From an uncultured Kineosporia sp. (GTDB lineage: Bacteria > Actinomycetota > Actinomycetes > Actinomycetales > Kineosporiaceae), in the NCBI GenBank assembly GCA_937859855.1, contig CALMAR010000123.1:1-15346 (forward strand): a DNA stretch of 15,346 bases, given 5' to 3'. Position 1 is the first letter of the stretch. Each line of letters starts with the position of its first letter. Under the pieces are notes generated by a model, which saw nothing but the letters and a program-made list of their open reading frames with translations, was not told where the DNA came from and made no database searches. The translations under genes were made by a program, and so were the position numbers. This document shows positions 7,346-14,568 of this stretch, piece after piece.

Positions 7346-8715
7346 CGACCATGACCGAGACCCTCGCCGTGATCGACCCTTCGACCGGGGAGCCGTTCAC
7401 CGAGGTGCCGGCCGCCTCGCCGGCCCGCCTCGATGCGGCCGTCACAGCGGCGAACGACGCCTTCCCAGCCTGGCGGGCGACGCCGATGGCGCGCCGCCAG
7501 GAGATCGTCCGGCAGATCACCGACGTCGTCACCGCCAACCTCGAAGAGCTCGCCCGGCTGATCACGATGGAGCAGGGCAAGCCGCTGGCGAACGCCCGCA
7601 ACGAGATCCGCGCCGCGCTCCGCCAGGTCGACTACTTCGGCTCGATCACGCTCGACCCGGAGGTGATCAAGGACGACGAGACGGGGCGGGTCGAGGTCCG
7701 GCACGAGCCGATCGGCGTCGTCGGCGCCATCACGGTCTGGAACTACCCGCTGCTGACGGCCATGTTCAAACTGGTCCCGGCGCTGGTCGCGGGCAACACT
7801 GTGATCATCAAGCCGTCGCCGTTCACCCCGGTCGCCACTCTGCGGCTGGGCGAGCTGCTGCAGCAGATCCTGCCGGCCGGCGTCCTGCAGGTGATCGCCG
7901 GCGCCGACGACCTGGGCCAGGCGCTGACCACGCACCCGGGCATCCACAAGATCTCCTTCACCGGTTCGGTCGAGACCGGCAAGCGAGTGATGGCCTCCGC
8001 GGCCGGGACGCTCAAGCGGGTCACCCTCGAGCTGGGCGGCAACGACGCGGGCATCGTGCTGGACGACGCCGACCCCGCCGCCATCGGGAAGGACCTGTTC
8101 TGGGCCGGCTTCTCCAACTCGGGTCAGGTCTGCGCGGCGCTGAAGCGCCTCTACGTCCCGGCGGCGCTGTTCGGCGACGTCTGCGAGGCTGTTGCCGCGG
8201 AGGCCGCCACCGTGGTGGTCGGCCCAGGCCTGCAGGACGGCGTGACGGCCGGCCCGGTGCAGAACCGGCCGCAGCTCGACCGGGTACGCGAGCTGACCGA
8301 GGATGCGCTCGCCCGTGGTGGCGAGGCGTTCTTCACCGGCGAGGTGCCCGACGGGCCCGGCTACTGGTTCCCCACCACGTTGGTGCGCGGCGTCGACGAA
8401 GGTGTCCGACTGGTCGACGAGGAGCCGTTCGGTCCGGTGCTGCCGATCCTCGCCTACACCGACCTGGACGATGCCGTGGCCCGGGCAAACGACACCGACT
8501 ACGGGTTGGGCGCGTCGGTCTGGTCGCCGGACCTCGACCACGCGGCGGCGGTGGCCGAACGCCTGCAGGCTGGATCCGTCTGGATCAACCAGCATCCGGT
8601 GGTGACCGCGACCGTCCCGTTCGGCGGCGCCAAGCAGTCGGGAATCGGCGTCGAGAACTCGAAGGCCGGCCTGCTCGCCTACACCGACATCAAAGTCCTC
8701 AGCGTCAAGCGGTAG
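7342..8715 (+). CDS. aldH: Aldehyde dehydrogenase family protein
   Basis: This is a 457-residue NAD(P)-dependent aldehyde dehydrogenase. Motifs seen in order are GAITVWNYPL, IIKPSPFTP, ISFTGSVETGKRV (cofactor loop), LELGGNDAGIVL with general-base Glu230, NSGQVCAALKR with nucleophile Cys264, and EEPFGPVLPI. The 34-residue Glu-Cys spacing is normal. ATG 7342 overlaps the isoJ stop as ATGA and follows GGGAGA (7331-7336), so it is co-translated with isoJ. aldH genes occur in iso clusters and may finish the aldehyde-to-acid step or handle an escaped aldehyde; the substrate is not readable from sequence. Its position right after isoJ replaces the isoABCDEF monooxygenase genes found there in the described clusters. 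It ends 23 bases from the converging C26 hydrolase gene. Confidence 0.9.
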   Translation: MTTMTETLAVIDPSTGEPFTEVPAASPARLDAAVTAANDAFPAWRATPMARRQEIVRQITDVVTANLEELARLITMEQGKPLANARNEIRAALRQVDYFGSITLDPEVIKDDETGRVEVRHEPIGVVGAITVWNYPLLTAMFKLVPALVAGNTVIIKPSPFTPVATLRLGELLQQILPAGVLQVIAGADDLGQALTTHPGIHKISFTGSVETGKRVMASAAGTLKRVTLELGGNDAGIVLDDADPAAIGKDLFWAGFSNSGQVCAALKRLYVPAALFGDVCEAVAAEAATVVVGPGLQDGVTAGPVQNRPQLDRVRELTEDALARGGEAFFTGEVPDGPGYWFPTTLVRGVDEGVRLVDEEPFGPVLPILAYTDLDDAVARANDTDYGLGASVWSPDLDHAAAVAERLQAGSVWINQHPVVTATVPFGGAKQSGIGVENSKAGLLAYTDIKVLSVKR

Positions 8716-8738
8716 CCGCGATGTCAAACCGGCATCCG

Positions 8739-9452
8739 TCAGGGTTGCTGCCGTCGGCGGGCGGCGTCCACCAGCCAGCCGAACACCGGTTGCGGCGCGT
8801 CGTCCAGCTGCTCGGGATGCCACTGCACCGCGAGCAACGGTGTGCCGGGCAGCTCGAGGCCCTCGACCACGCCGTCCGGAGCGCGTGCCGTCACCACCAA
8901 GTCGTGCCCCAGTCGGTCGACCGCCTGGTGGTGCAGGCTGTTGACGCTGATCACGCCGCCGGTCGAGCCGTGCAGACCATGCAGGGCCGCCAGCGTGCTG
9001 CCGGGTTCGATCAGCACGTCGTGCCGCAGGTCGGCCGAATGCTCCCGCAGATGGGCGAGCAGGGTGCCGCCCCGGCTGACGTTCACCAGTTGCAGTCCGC
9101 GGCAGATGGCCAGCACCGGAAGCTCCCGGCGCAGCGCCGCGTCGAGCAGGGCCAGCTCCAGCTCGTCCCGCGCGGGGTTCACCGGGAGCATCGCCGGGCC
9201 GGGCGAGCCGCCGTAGCGTGCAGGGTCGACGTCCGTGCCGCCGGTCAGCACCAGCCCGTCCACGCGGTCCATCACCGCCTCGACGTCGATCCCGGACGGC
9301 AGGTGCACCGCCAGGCCGCCGCCGGCGCCGATCTGGTCGGCGTAGCCGGCGAAGTAGACCTCGATCTCGAGCCGGTCCAGTGCTGGCGGCCCGTCGTGCA
9401 CCCCGCTCGCACTGCGCCGCCGGCCGGTCACGGCGATCACCGGCATCACCAT
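8739..9452 (-). CDS. Peptidase C26 / gamma-glutamyl-gamma-aminobutyrate hydrolase-like amidotransferase
   Basis: This is a 237-residue class I glutamine-amidotransferase-like hydrolase. DGLVLTGGTDVDPARYG is typical of the PuuD branch. The catalytic triad is visible as Cys117 in AICRGLQLVN, and His212 and Glu214 in VQWHPEQ. Relatives cleave gamma-glutamyl amide bonds, as in gamma-glutamyl-GABA. In this setting the attractive inference is removal of the gamma-glutamyl group from glutathione or from a glutathione conjugate, but a PuuD-like role in polyamine breakdown is equally compatible with the motifs. GAGGAG at 9461-9466 is 8 bases before ATG 9452. It runs opposite to the iso operon and divergent from gshB, sharing a 111-base regulatory gap with the latter. 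Confidence 0.85.
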   Translation of the reverse strand: MVMPVIAVTGRRRSASGVHDGPPALDRLEIEVYFAGYADQIGAGGGLAVHLPSGIDVEAVMDRVDGLVLTGGTDVDPARYGGSPGPAMLPVNPARDELELALLDAALRRELPVLAICRGLQLVNVSRGGTLLAHLREHSADLRHDVLIEPGSTLAALHGLHGSTGGVISVNSLHHQAVDRLGHDLVVTARAPDGVVEGLELPGTPLLAVQWHPEQLDDAPQPVFGWLVDAARRRQQP

Positions 9453-9503
9453 CTCGTTGGCTCCTCACCCGTCTGCGGAAAACCTCGCCCGACGCCCGTC
9501 GAG

Positions 9504-9538
9504 CTGAGATTCTCACCTGTAGGAACTCAGACAGTTCC
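9504..9538. promoter_or_regulatory. Inverted repeats in the gshB / C26 divergent gap
   Basis: GGAACT-CAGAC-AGTTCC (9522-9538) is a perfect 6-base inverted repeat with a 5-base centre. It is overlapped by CTGAG (9504-9508) and CTCAG (9526-9530). It lies 25 bases upstream of the gshB start and covers TAGGAA, a possible -10. Being between divergent genes, it could be an operator for both. It does not share the CTAAG half-site of the marR and isoG upstream regions, so a different regulator is possible. Confidence 0.45.
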
Positions 9539-9563
9539 GGCCACCACCCCGTGGAGGACGACG

Positions 9564-10568
9564 ATGTCCGCTACCGCCTCCCCGCGGCGCCTCAACCTGG
9601 TGTTCGTGATCGACCCGATCGAGTCACTGAACGCGGCCCACGACACCAGCGTGGCCCTGATGGAGTCCGCGCAGGCGCGCGGGCATCGCGTCCTGGTCAC
9701 CACGATGCCCACGCTGGGTGTGCATGACGTCCGCGCCGTGGCGACCTGCACACCGGTGCGGCTGCGCCCGGCGACGCTGGAGAACGGCCGATGGCATGCC
9801 CGGCCCGACTGGTTCGAGATCAGCGCGCCCGAGCGGTGGTTCCTGGACGACGCCGACGCGGTGTTCGTGCGCACCGACCCACCCGTGGACGCCGCGTACC
9901 TGCGTGCCACCTTCGTCCTCGACTTCGTCGACCAGAGCCGCACGATCCTGGTCAATGCCCCCGCAGGACTACGCCACGCCAACGAGAAGCTGTTCGCGAT
10001 GCGCTTCCCCGAGCTGTGCCCGGACACCGTGGTCAGCGCCGACGTGGGCGAGATCGTGGCACTGACGCGCGAGTGGGGGAGTGCGGTGGTCAAGCCCACC
10101 GACGGGATGGCCGGCCGTGGCATCCTGCTGCTGCGACCGGACGACCCGAACCTGAGGTCCCTGCTGGAGGTCGCCACGGTCAGGGGCCGCGACCAGGTCG
10201 TCGTGCAGCGCTTCATCCCCGAGTCCGTAGCGGGTGACCGGCGGGTGAGGGTGCTCGACGGGGCCCCGATCGGTGTCGTCCGCCGGGTGGCGGGCCGCGA
10301 CGAGTTGCGCTGCAACATCGCGGCGGGGGCGCAGGTCGTGGCCGACGCCGTCACCCCGCGGGACAAGGAGATCTGCGCCCGGATCGCCGACGAGCTGGCG
10401 GCTTACGGGCTGGTCTTCGTCGGGATCGACGTCATCGGCGGGTACCTCACCGAGATCAACGTGACCAGCCCGACGGGCGTCCGGGAGATCGACGCGTTCA
10501 GCGGCACCCGGATGTCGGACGGCGTCATCGCCTGGGTCGAGCAGCGTCATGCCCGCCTCCGGGTCTGA
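9564..10568 (+). CDS. gshB: Glutathione synthetase (ATP-grasp)
   Basis: This is a 334-residue protein, close to the length of bacterial GshB. The N-terminus NLVFVIDPIESLNAAHDTSVALMESAQARGHRV is the characteristic GshB start (DPIxxxxxxxDTS). LDDADAVFVRTDPPVDAAYLRAT, the ATP-grasp loop VVKPTDGMAGRGILLL, VVQRFIPE, and the C-terminal GIDVIGGYLTEINVTSPTGVREID with its metal-binding Glu and Asn complete the family pattern. It adds glycine to gamma-glutamylcysteine using ATP. GGAGG (9553-9557) is 6 bases before ATG 9564. With the EgtA/GshA-like ligase it gives a full route to glutathione, unusual in actinobacteria that rely on mycothiol, and it supplies the co-substrate of the two adjacent GSTs. Confidence 0.92.
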   Translation: MSATASPRRLNLVFVIDPIESLNAAHDTSVALMESAQARGHRVLVTTMPTLGVHDVRAVATCTPVRLRPATLENGRWHARPDWFEISAPERWFLDDADAVFVRTDPPVDAAYLRATFVLDFVDQSRTILVNAPAGLRHANEKLFAMRFPELCPDTVVSADVGEIVALTREWGSAVVKPTDGMAGRGILLLRPDDPNLRSLLEVATVRGRDQVVVQRFIPESVAGDRRVRVLDGAPIGVVRRVAGRDELRCNIAAGAQVVADAVTPRDKEICARIADELAAYGLVFVGIDVIGGYLTEINVTSPTGVREIDAFSGTRMSDGVIAWVEQRHARLRV

Positions 10569-10704
10569 TCGGCCGACCACGGAAGCAGGTTCTTGTTGTT
10601 CACGCATCCTCCCTCTTCGAGTCTCTGCGAAGGCGCGACCGGTCGGCTCCGAGCGATGAGTTCGCGGCGGCGCACGGGTCTGTCTGCGGAGGGAAGGTTG
10701 AGCC
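10569..10704. other. Gap with palindromes upstream of the DUF899 gene
   Basis: TCGGCCGA (10569-10576) immediately follows the gshB stop, and CGACCGGTCG (10636-10645), a perfect 10-base palindrome, lies 59 bases before the next start. Neither is followed by a T-run. The second could be an operator; no clear promoter hexamers are identified. Confidence 0.3.
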
Positions 10705-11448
10705 ATGAGCAAATCAGAGATCGCGCGTCCGCCCGTCGTGTCGGAGGGTGAATGGCTGGCGGCCCGCCGCCAGCTGTTGGCCGCCGAGAAGCAGGTCACC
10801 CGGGCTCGCGACGAACTCGCCGCGCGCCGCCGCCGGTTGCCGATGGTGCGGGTCGAGAAGGACTACCGCTTCGAGGGGCCGGATGGGGTCGTCGGCCTGG
10901 TCGATCTCTTCGCCGGTCGGAGCCAGCTCTACGTGCACCATTTCATGTGGTTGGAGGAGCAGGACACGGGCTGTCCCAGCTGCACCCAGGCCGCCGACCG
11001 GCAGTTCAACGACGCCCACTTCGAGGCGCTGCGCGAGCGCGACGTCGCCTTCGCCGCGGTGTCCAGAGCGCCCTGGCCGAGCATCCGGGCCTACCGGGAC
11101 CAGCGCGGGTGGACCTTCCCGTTCTTCTCCTCGCATCGATCGGATTTCAACTACGACTTCCATGTCACGCTGGATGAGTCCCGCGCGCCGATCGAATACA
11201 ACTATCGGACCAAGGCGGAACTGATCGCGTCCGGTCGCCCGGCCGAGCGCCTGCACGGGGATTGGCCGGGAGCGAGCGTCTTCCTGCGCGACGGCAGCGC
11301 GGTCTTCCACACCTACTCGACCTATGCCCGCGGCCTGGACGGACTGGCCACGCCCTACCAGTTCCTCGACCTCACGGTGTACGGGCGACAGGAGGCCTGG
11401 GAGGACTCGCCGGACGGCTGGCCGCAGGGCAGCACTTCGCCCCCCTAG
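10705..11448 (+). CDS. DUF899 thioredoxin-fold family protein
   Basis: This is a 247-residue protein. Family landmarks are the N-terminal helix VVSEGEWLAARRQLLAAEKQVTRARDELAARRRRLPMVRVEKDY, then YVHHFMWLEEQDTGCPSCTQAADRFN-like sequence with a CxxC pair (CPSC), and GWTFPFFSSHRSDFNYDFHVT. The C-terminal part FLRDGSAVFHTYSTYARGLDGLATPYQFLDLTVYGRQ is typical of DUF899. The fold is predicted to be thioredoxin-like, but no reaction has been established. GAAGG (10693-10697) lies 7 bases before ATG 10705. It is co-directional with gshB after a 136-base gap, so a link with the thiol cluster is possible but not shown; such genes also occur alone in many actinobacteria. Confidence 0.8.
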   Translation: MSKSEIARPPVVSEGEWLAARRQLLAAEKQVTRARDELAARRRRLPMVRVEKDYRFEGPDGVVGLVDLFAGRSQLYVHHFMWLEEQDTGCPSCTQAADRQFNDAHFEALRERDVAFAAVSRAPWPSIRAYRDQRGWTFPFFSSHRSDFNYDFHVTLDESRAPIEYNYRTKAELIASGRPAERLHGDWPGASVFLRDGSAVFHTYSTYARGLDGLATPYQFLDLTVYGRQEAWEDSPDGWPQGSTSPP

Positions 11449-11578
11449 TCGAAACCCGCGCCCCGAGCGCCTCGACACCAGCTTCAGCAGGCTGCAGACA
11501 GCGTGCGCTGCGGCCGGCGGCGTGCTGCAAGGCCGGCTGGGAGCATCGGTTCTGGCGGGCTGAACGCGGGGGAATCGC

Positions 11579-13084
11579 CTAGCTTGCAGCGAAATCGGGC
11601 AGCAGCGCTTCGGTGAACACTTCGCAGCGGTCCCGTCCGTTGCGCTTCGCTTGGTACATGGCGACGTCGGCCCGGCGCATCAGCTCGGCTGGATCTTCGA
11701 CGGCAAGACTCATCGCTATCCCAACGCTTGCGCCGACGCCGATCCGCCGTCCGTCGATCAGGATCGGCTCGCTCAAGGACTGGACCAGCCGCTCACCTAC
11801 CCTGATCGCATCCTGCACGTCCGTCGTGCCCTGCATCAGCACTGCGAATTCGTCGCCGCCGAAGCGTCCGGCGAGGTCGGTCGCGCGCAGTTCGGAACGG
11901 ATCCGCTCGGCCGTCACCACCAGGAGCTGATCACCCGCGGCGTGCCCGAGGGTGTCGTTGACCTGCTTGAAGCGGTCCAGGTCGACGAAGAACAGCGCGG
12001 CCGGTTCGCCGGCGTTCAGTTGATCGGTGAGCCGCTCCAGGAAGAGGCCCCGGCTGGCCAGGCCGGTGAGTGCGTCGTGCGCCGCCAGGTGGACCCGCTG
12101 CAGCGTGTGCGCGTCGGTCAGGGCGAGACTGACGTTCTGTGCGAACGTCCGCAACGTGTGCTCGTCCTTGGCGCTGAACCGCCGGTCCGGCTGGTACGAC
12201 GCGACCAGCAACCCCCCGACGATCCTGTTGTTTTCGTGCACCGGTGCCGCCATCGATGCTCGCAGGCGTCCCCCGGTCAGCTCGCTGATCGACGGCGAGG
12301 CGCTCTCGTGCCCGGCGAGCACCACGACGTTGCCGCTGATCATGGCTTTGCCCGCGGCGCCGGCCTCGCTCAGTGGTAGCGAGGGCAGCCGTGTCGTCGG
12401 CAGGCCGACCGTCGAGCGCAGCTTTGCCCGGTCCGGGGCGTCCGGATCGACCATCCACAGGCCCACGACCTCGTCGCGCAACAGGTCGTGCGCGGCCGCC
12501 GTGATCGTCTCCAGGATCTGCTCCAGCGGCTCCCGGCGCGAGATCGCCCGCTGGATCACCGACAGCCGTACCAGTAGCTGCTGCTGCTCCTTCAGCGACT
12601 CCGCGAGCCTGGCGTTCTCGGCAGCCTGCCGGTCACTGCGCTCCCGCATCTCGGTTTCGGCCTGGAGCGTGCGCAGCATACGAAGGGTCAGCTCCAAGGT
12701 CCGGGCCATGCCGCGGACCATGTTTCGCTCGGCCGTCGAGAAGGGGTCGTCGCCACAGCGGGCGATGACCAGGCTGCCGGGGTGGCTGCTGCCCCAGGCG
12801 GCCGCCACGGCTGGACATCTGCCCAGGCCGGGTACGTCGAGGTGGTCCGTCTGCCGATCCACGACGGCGGTCAGCTCCGCGTACTCCGGGGCCTGTCCTG
12901 CCGGATAACCCACTGCAGCACTCACCCGGTGACCGATCACGACGGCACAGACCTCTGCCTCCAGCGCCATCGCCGCCCGTTCGGCGGCAGCCCGTACAGC
13001 GGTCGCCTCGTCCGACAGTGAGGTCATCGCAGCCAGCAGCTCGACGAGCTGCTGGACCTGCAATGACTCTGCGCCGCCGGACAT
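11579..13084 (-). CDS. Diguanylate cyclase with two GAF-type sensor regions
   Basis: This is a 501-residue cytoplasmic protein with no membrane segment or signal peptide. Residues about 10-150 look like a degenerate GAF domain. A helical coiled-coil stretch (about 155-200, rich in Glu, Arg and Gln) follows, then a second GAF domain (about 200-330, with MAAPVHENNRIVGGLLVAS). The GGDEF domain starts at HDALTGLASR (336), with FFVDLDRFKQVND and an intact GGDEF motif at 409-413. RATD (400-403), five residues before it, is a canonical inhibitory I-site, so active c-di-GMP synthesis with product inhibition is expected. ATG 13084 starts 2 bases after the FIST gene stop, implying translational coupling; GTG 13090 is an alternative overlapping start. 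No EAL domain is present. Confidence 0.88.
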   Translation of the reverse strand: MSGGAESLQVQQLVELLAAMTSLSDEATAVRAAAERAAMALEAEVCAVVIGHRVSAAVGYPAGQAPEYAELTAVVDRQTDHLDVPGLGRCPAVAAAWGSSHPGSLVIARCGDDPFSTAERNMVRGMARTLELTLRMLRTLQAETEMRERSDRQAAENARLAESLKEQQQLLVRLSVIQRAISRREPLEQILETITAAAHDLLRDEVVGLWMVDPDAPDRAKLRSTVGLPTTRLPSLPLSEAGAAGKAMISGNVVVLAGHESASPSISELTGGRLRASMAAPVHENNRIVGGLLVASYQPDRRFSAKDEHTLRTFAQNVSLALTDAHTLQRVHLAAHDALTGLASRGLFLERLTDQLNAGEPAALFFVDLDRFKQVNDTLGHAAGDQLLVVTAERIRSELRATDLAGRFGGDEFAVLMQGTTDVQDAIRVGERLVQSLSEPILIDGRRIGVGASVGIAMSLAVEDPAELMRRADVAMYQAKRNGRDRCEVFTEALLPDFAAS

Positions 13085-13086
13085 GG

Positions 13087-14302
13087 TCACGCCAGGGCAA
13101 GAACAGCAAGGGTCTGGTTGTGAAAACCGTCGATGCCCCGCGTACGCGCGATCTCCCCGTAGGTGTAGAAGCCGGCGAACGGCGTCCCGTTGGCCCACTG
13201 ACCGATCCGCTCGCCCTCGCGGCGGATGCCGTCATCACCCAGCACCGCGCGCAGGGCGGCGCAGCTGAAGGTCAGCATGCCGACCGCCGCCTCGCCGTTC
13301 AAGCCGTCGATCGCTTCCTGGCACGCCTCGTCGGTGGCGGCCAGGATGGACTCCTCGCATCCGGTCATCGCCCAGGTGAGGCCCCCGTGGTCGATCGCGT
13401 TGCCGCCGCCGATGGAGCGGCCCTCGATGTCGACCTCGGTGCTGAGATTGCGTGCCTCGACACCGCTGCGGCGCTGCACGCCGAGCGGTCGCGGGAGGGC
13501 GAACTGCTTGAACGCCTCCTCGTCGACGTACGCCTCCGGCGGTGCACCGAGCCGGTCCAGGTAGACGTCGAGGGCCGGCCGGTCGTCGAGGGTGTAGACG
13601 CGGCCGTTGTCTGCGCTGGTCACGATCATCGGCTCACCGACCCGATCCCACCCGTGCCGGACCGCCACCGACAGGGGCGCCTCCGATCCGAGGGTCACGC
13701 CCATGACCGCGTCGGTATAGACACCGCCGTCGCCGAACAGGTAGCCACCCGTCATCCGCCAGCCGTCCGCGGAAGCGCCGCCGAACAGCGGTACCGCCGC
13801 ACCCAGGACGCCGTAGGCCCCGCGAAGGATGGACTCCTGATCGCGGATCCGCCCGTCCGTCAGCAGGAGCAGCACGCGATGCGGGTAGTCGGCGAGATCC
13901 GCAGCGCTGGCCGCGACTTCGGCGCCGGCCTCCCGTTGCCGCCCGGACACGCCCTCGGCGACCCGCATCCGCACACTCAGACCGTGGCCCCCGATCGCGG
14001 CCACGGTGACCGAGCCGTCGGTGGGGCCACCCGGCCCGATCTCGCCGTGGGTGGTGCAACCGATCACCGGCGTGCCCGGCCACACCTCCTCGAACGTCTC
14101 AACCAGCACCTTCGGATCGTGATCGATCCCGGCGAAGACCACGAGCAGCTTCGCTTCCGGGCCGATCACGGCGGCGTGAGCCGCCGCCCGGCCGCGGGCG
14201 GGCCCCGCCGCGCGCCCCGCCCCCCCCCCCCCCCCCCAGCCCGGCCTCCCGGGAGTCGCCCTCCGAGGACCGTCCGACGCCCATCCACCTGCGCTGTGCC
14301 AT
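13087..14302 (-). CDS. FIST N/C sensory domain protein, frame broken at a G tract
   Basis: FIST proteins are small-ligand (probably amino-acid-like) sensor domains that partner signalling proteins. From KLLVVFAGIDHDPKVLVETFEEVWPGTPVIGCTTHGEIG onward the frame is intact. FGGASADGWRMTGGYLFGDG ends FIST_N, and the FIST_C half runs to GMLTFSCAALRAVLG and PFAGFYTYGEIAR, a normal ending. The expected N-terminus MAQRRWMGVGRSSEGDSREAG starts at ATG 14302 with GGGAGAGGG just upstream, but lies in another frame. The two frames meet at an 18-base G run (14220-14237 on the plus strand); with one G fewer they join into a 404-residue protein. The in-frame ATG at 14307 gives an implausible N-terminus. The gene is co-transcribed with the following GGDEF gene. 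Confidence 0.8.
14220..14237. repeat. 18-base C/G homopolymer
   Basis: The plus strand has 18 consecutive C, read as poly-Gly codons in the FIST gene about 25 codons from its start. Such a tract is prone to slippage in the cell and equally to length errors in sequencing and assembly. The tract length as given places the N-terminal and main parts of FIST in different frames. Confidence 0.95.
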
Positions 14303-14568
14303 AGCACCCTCTCCCACCAGTGACTGATCTACCCATCGTTTTCGGTGTGCTTGCCTTGAGCTTTTTCCGGCCACTTCACACGGCCCGACCGTCACCAAGG
14401 TTGATTCCGTCTATTCCTTCGTCTCATGAACGAGACTCCAGATGAGCAGATCCACGATCCCGGACGAAGAAGCCGGCAATGCGCTACAAGTCCCCGAATG
14501 GCACACCTGTTGCAACCCTGGCAGGAGGCTCATATCAGTGCAGAAAGTGCCGGTCGGACTTCTCCTGG
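14303..14568. other. Upstream region of the FIST gene, no gene seen
   Basis: This gap lies between the arginase-like gene stop and the FIST start. It holds the FIST ribosome site and presumably its promoter, but no confident -35/-10 pair. A short stem GTCTC/GAGAC with a 6-base loop is at about 14419-14437. GC content is lower than in the flanking genes. No open frame here has convincing protein features. Confidence 0.4.

Noticed and set aside
7291..9516. Minus-strand open frame of 741 codons antisense to the aldehyde dehydrogenase gene
   Set aside because: It opposes a gene with all catalytic motifs in order and has shadow composition; length alone reflects high GC.
8721..9563. N-terminal extension of gshB over the C26 hydrolase gene
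   Set aside because: The GshB family begins near MSATASPRRLNLVFVIDP, where GGAGG precedes ATG 9564; the extension is antisense to an intact hydrolase.
11449..11578. Intrinsic terminator between the convergent DUF899 and GGDEF genes
   Set aside because: Only short GC-rich repeats (a CCGGC/GCCGG pair with a 13-base loop) and no T-run on either strand.
14308..14568. Small frames in the gap upstream of FIST
   Set aside because: Arg/Ser-rich sequence lacking a start context; they continue antisense into the arginase-like gene.
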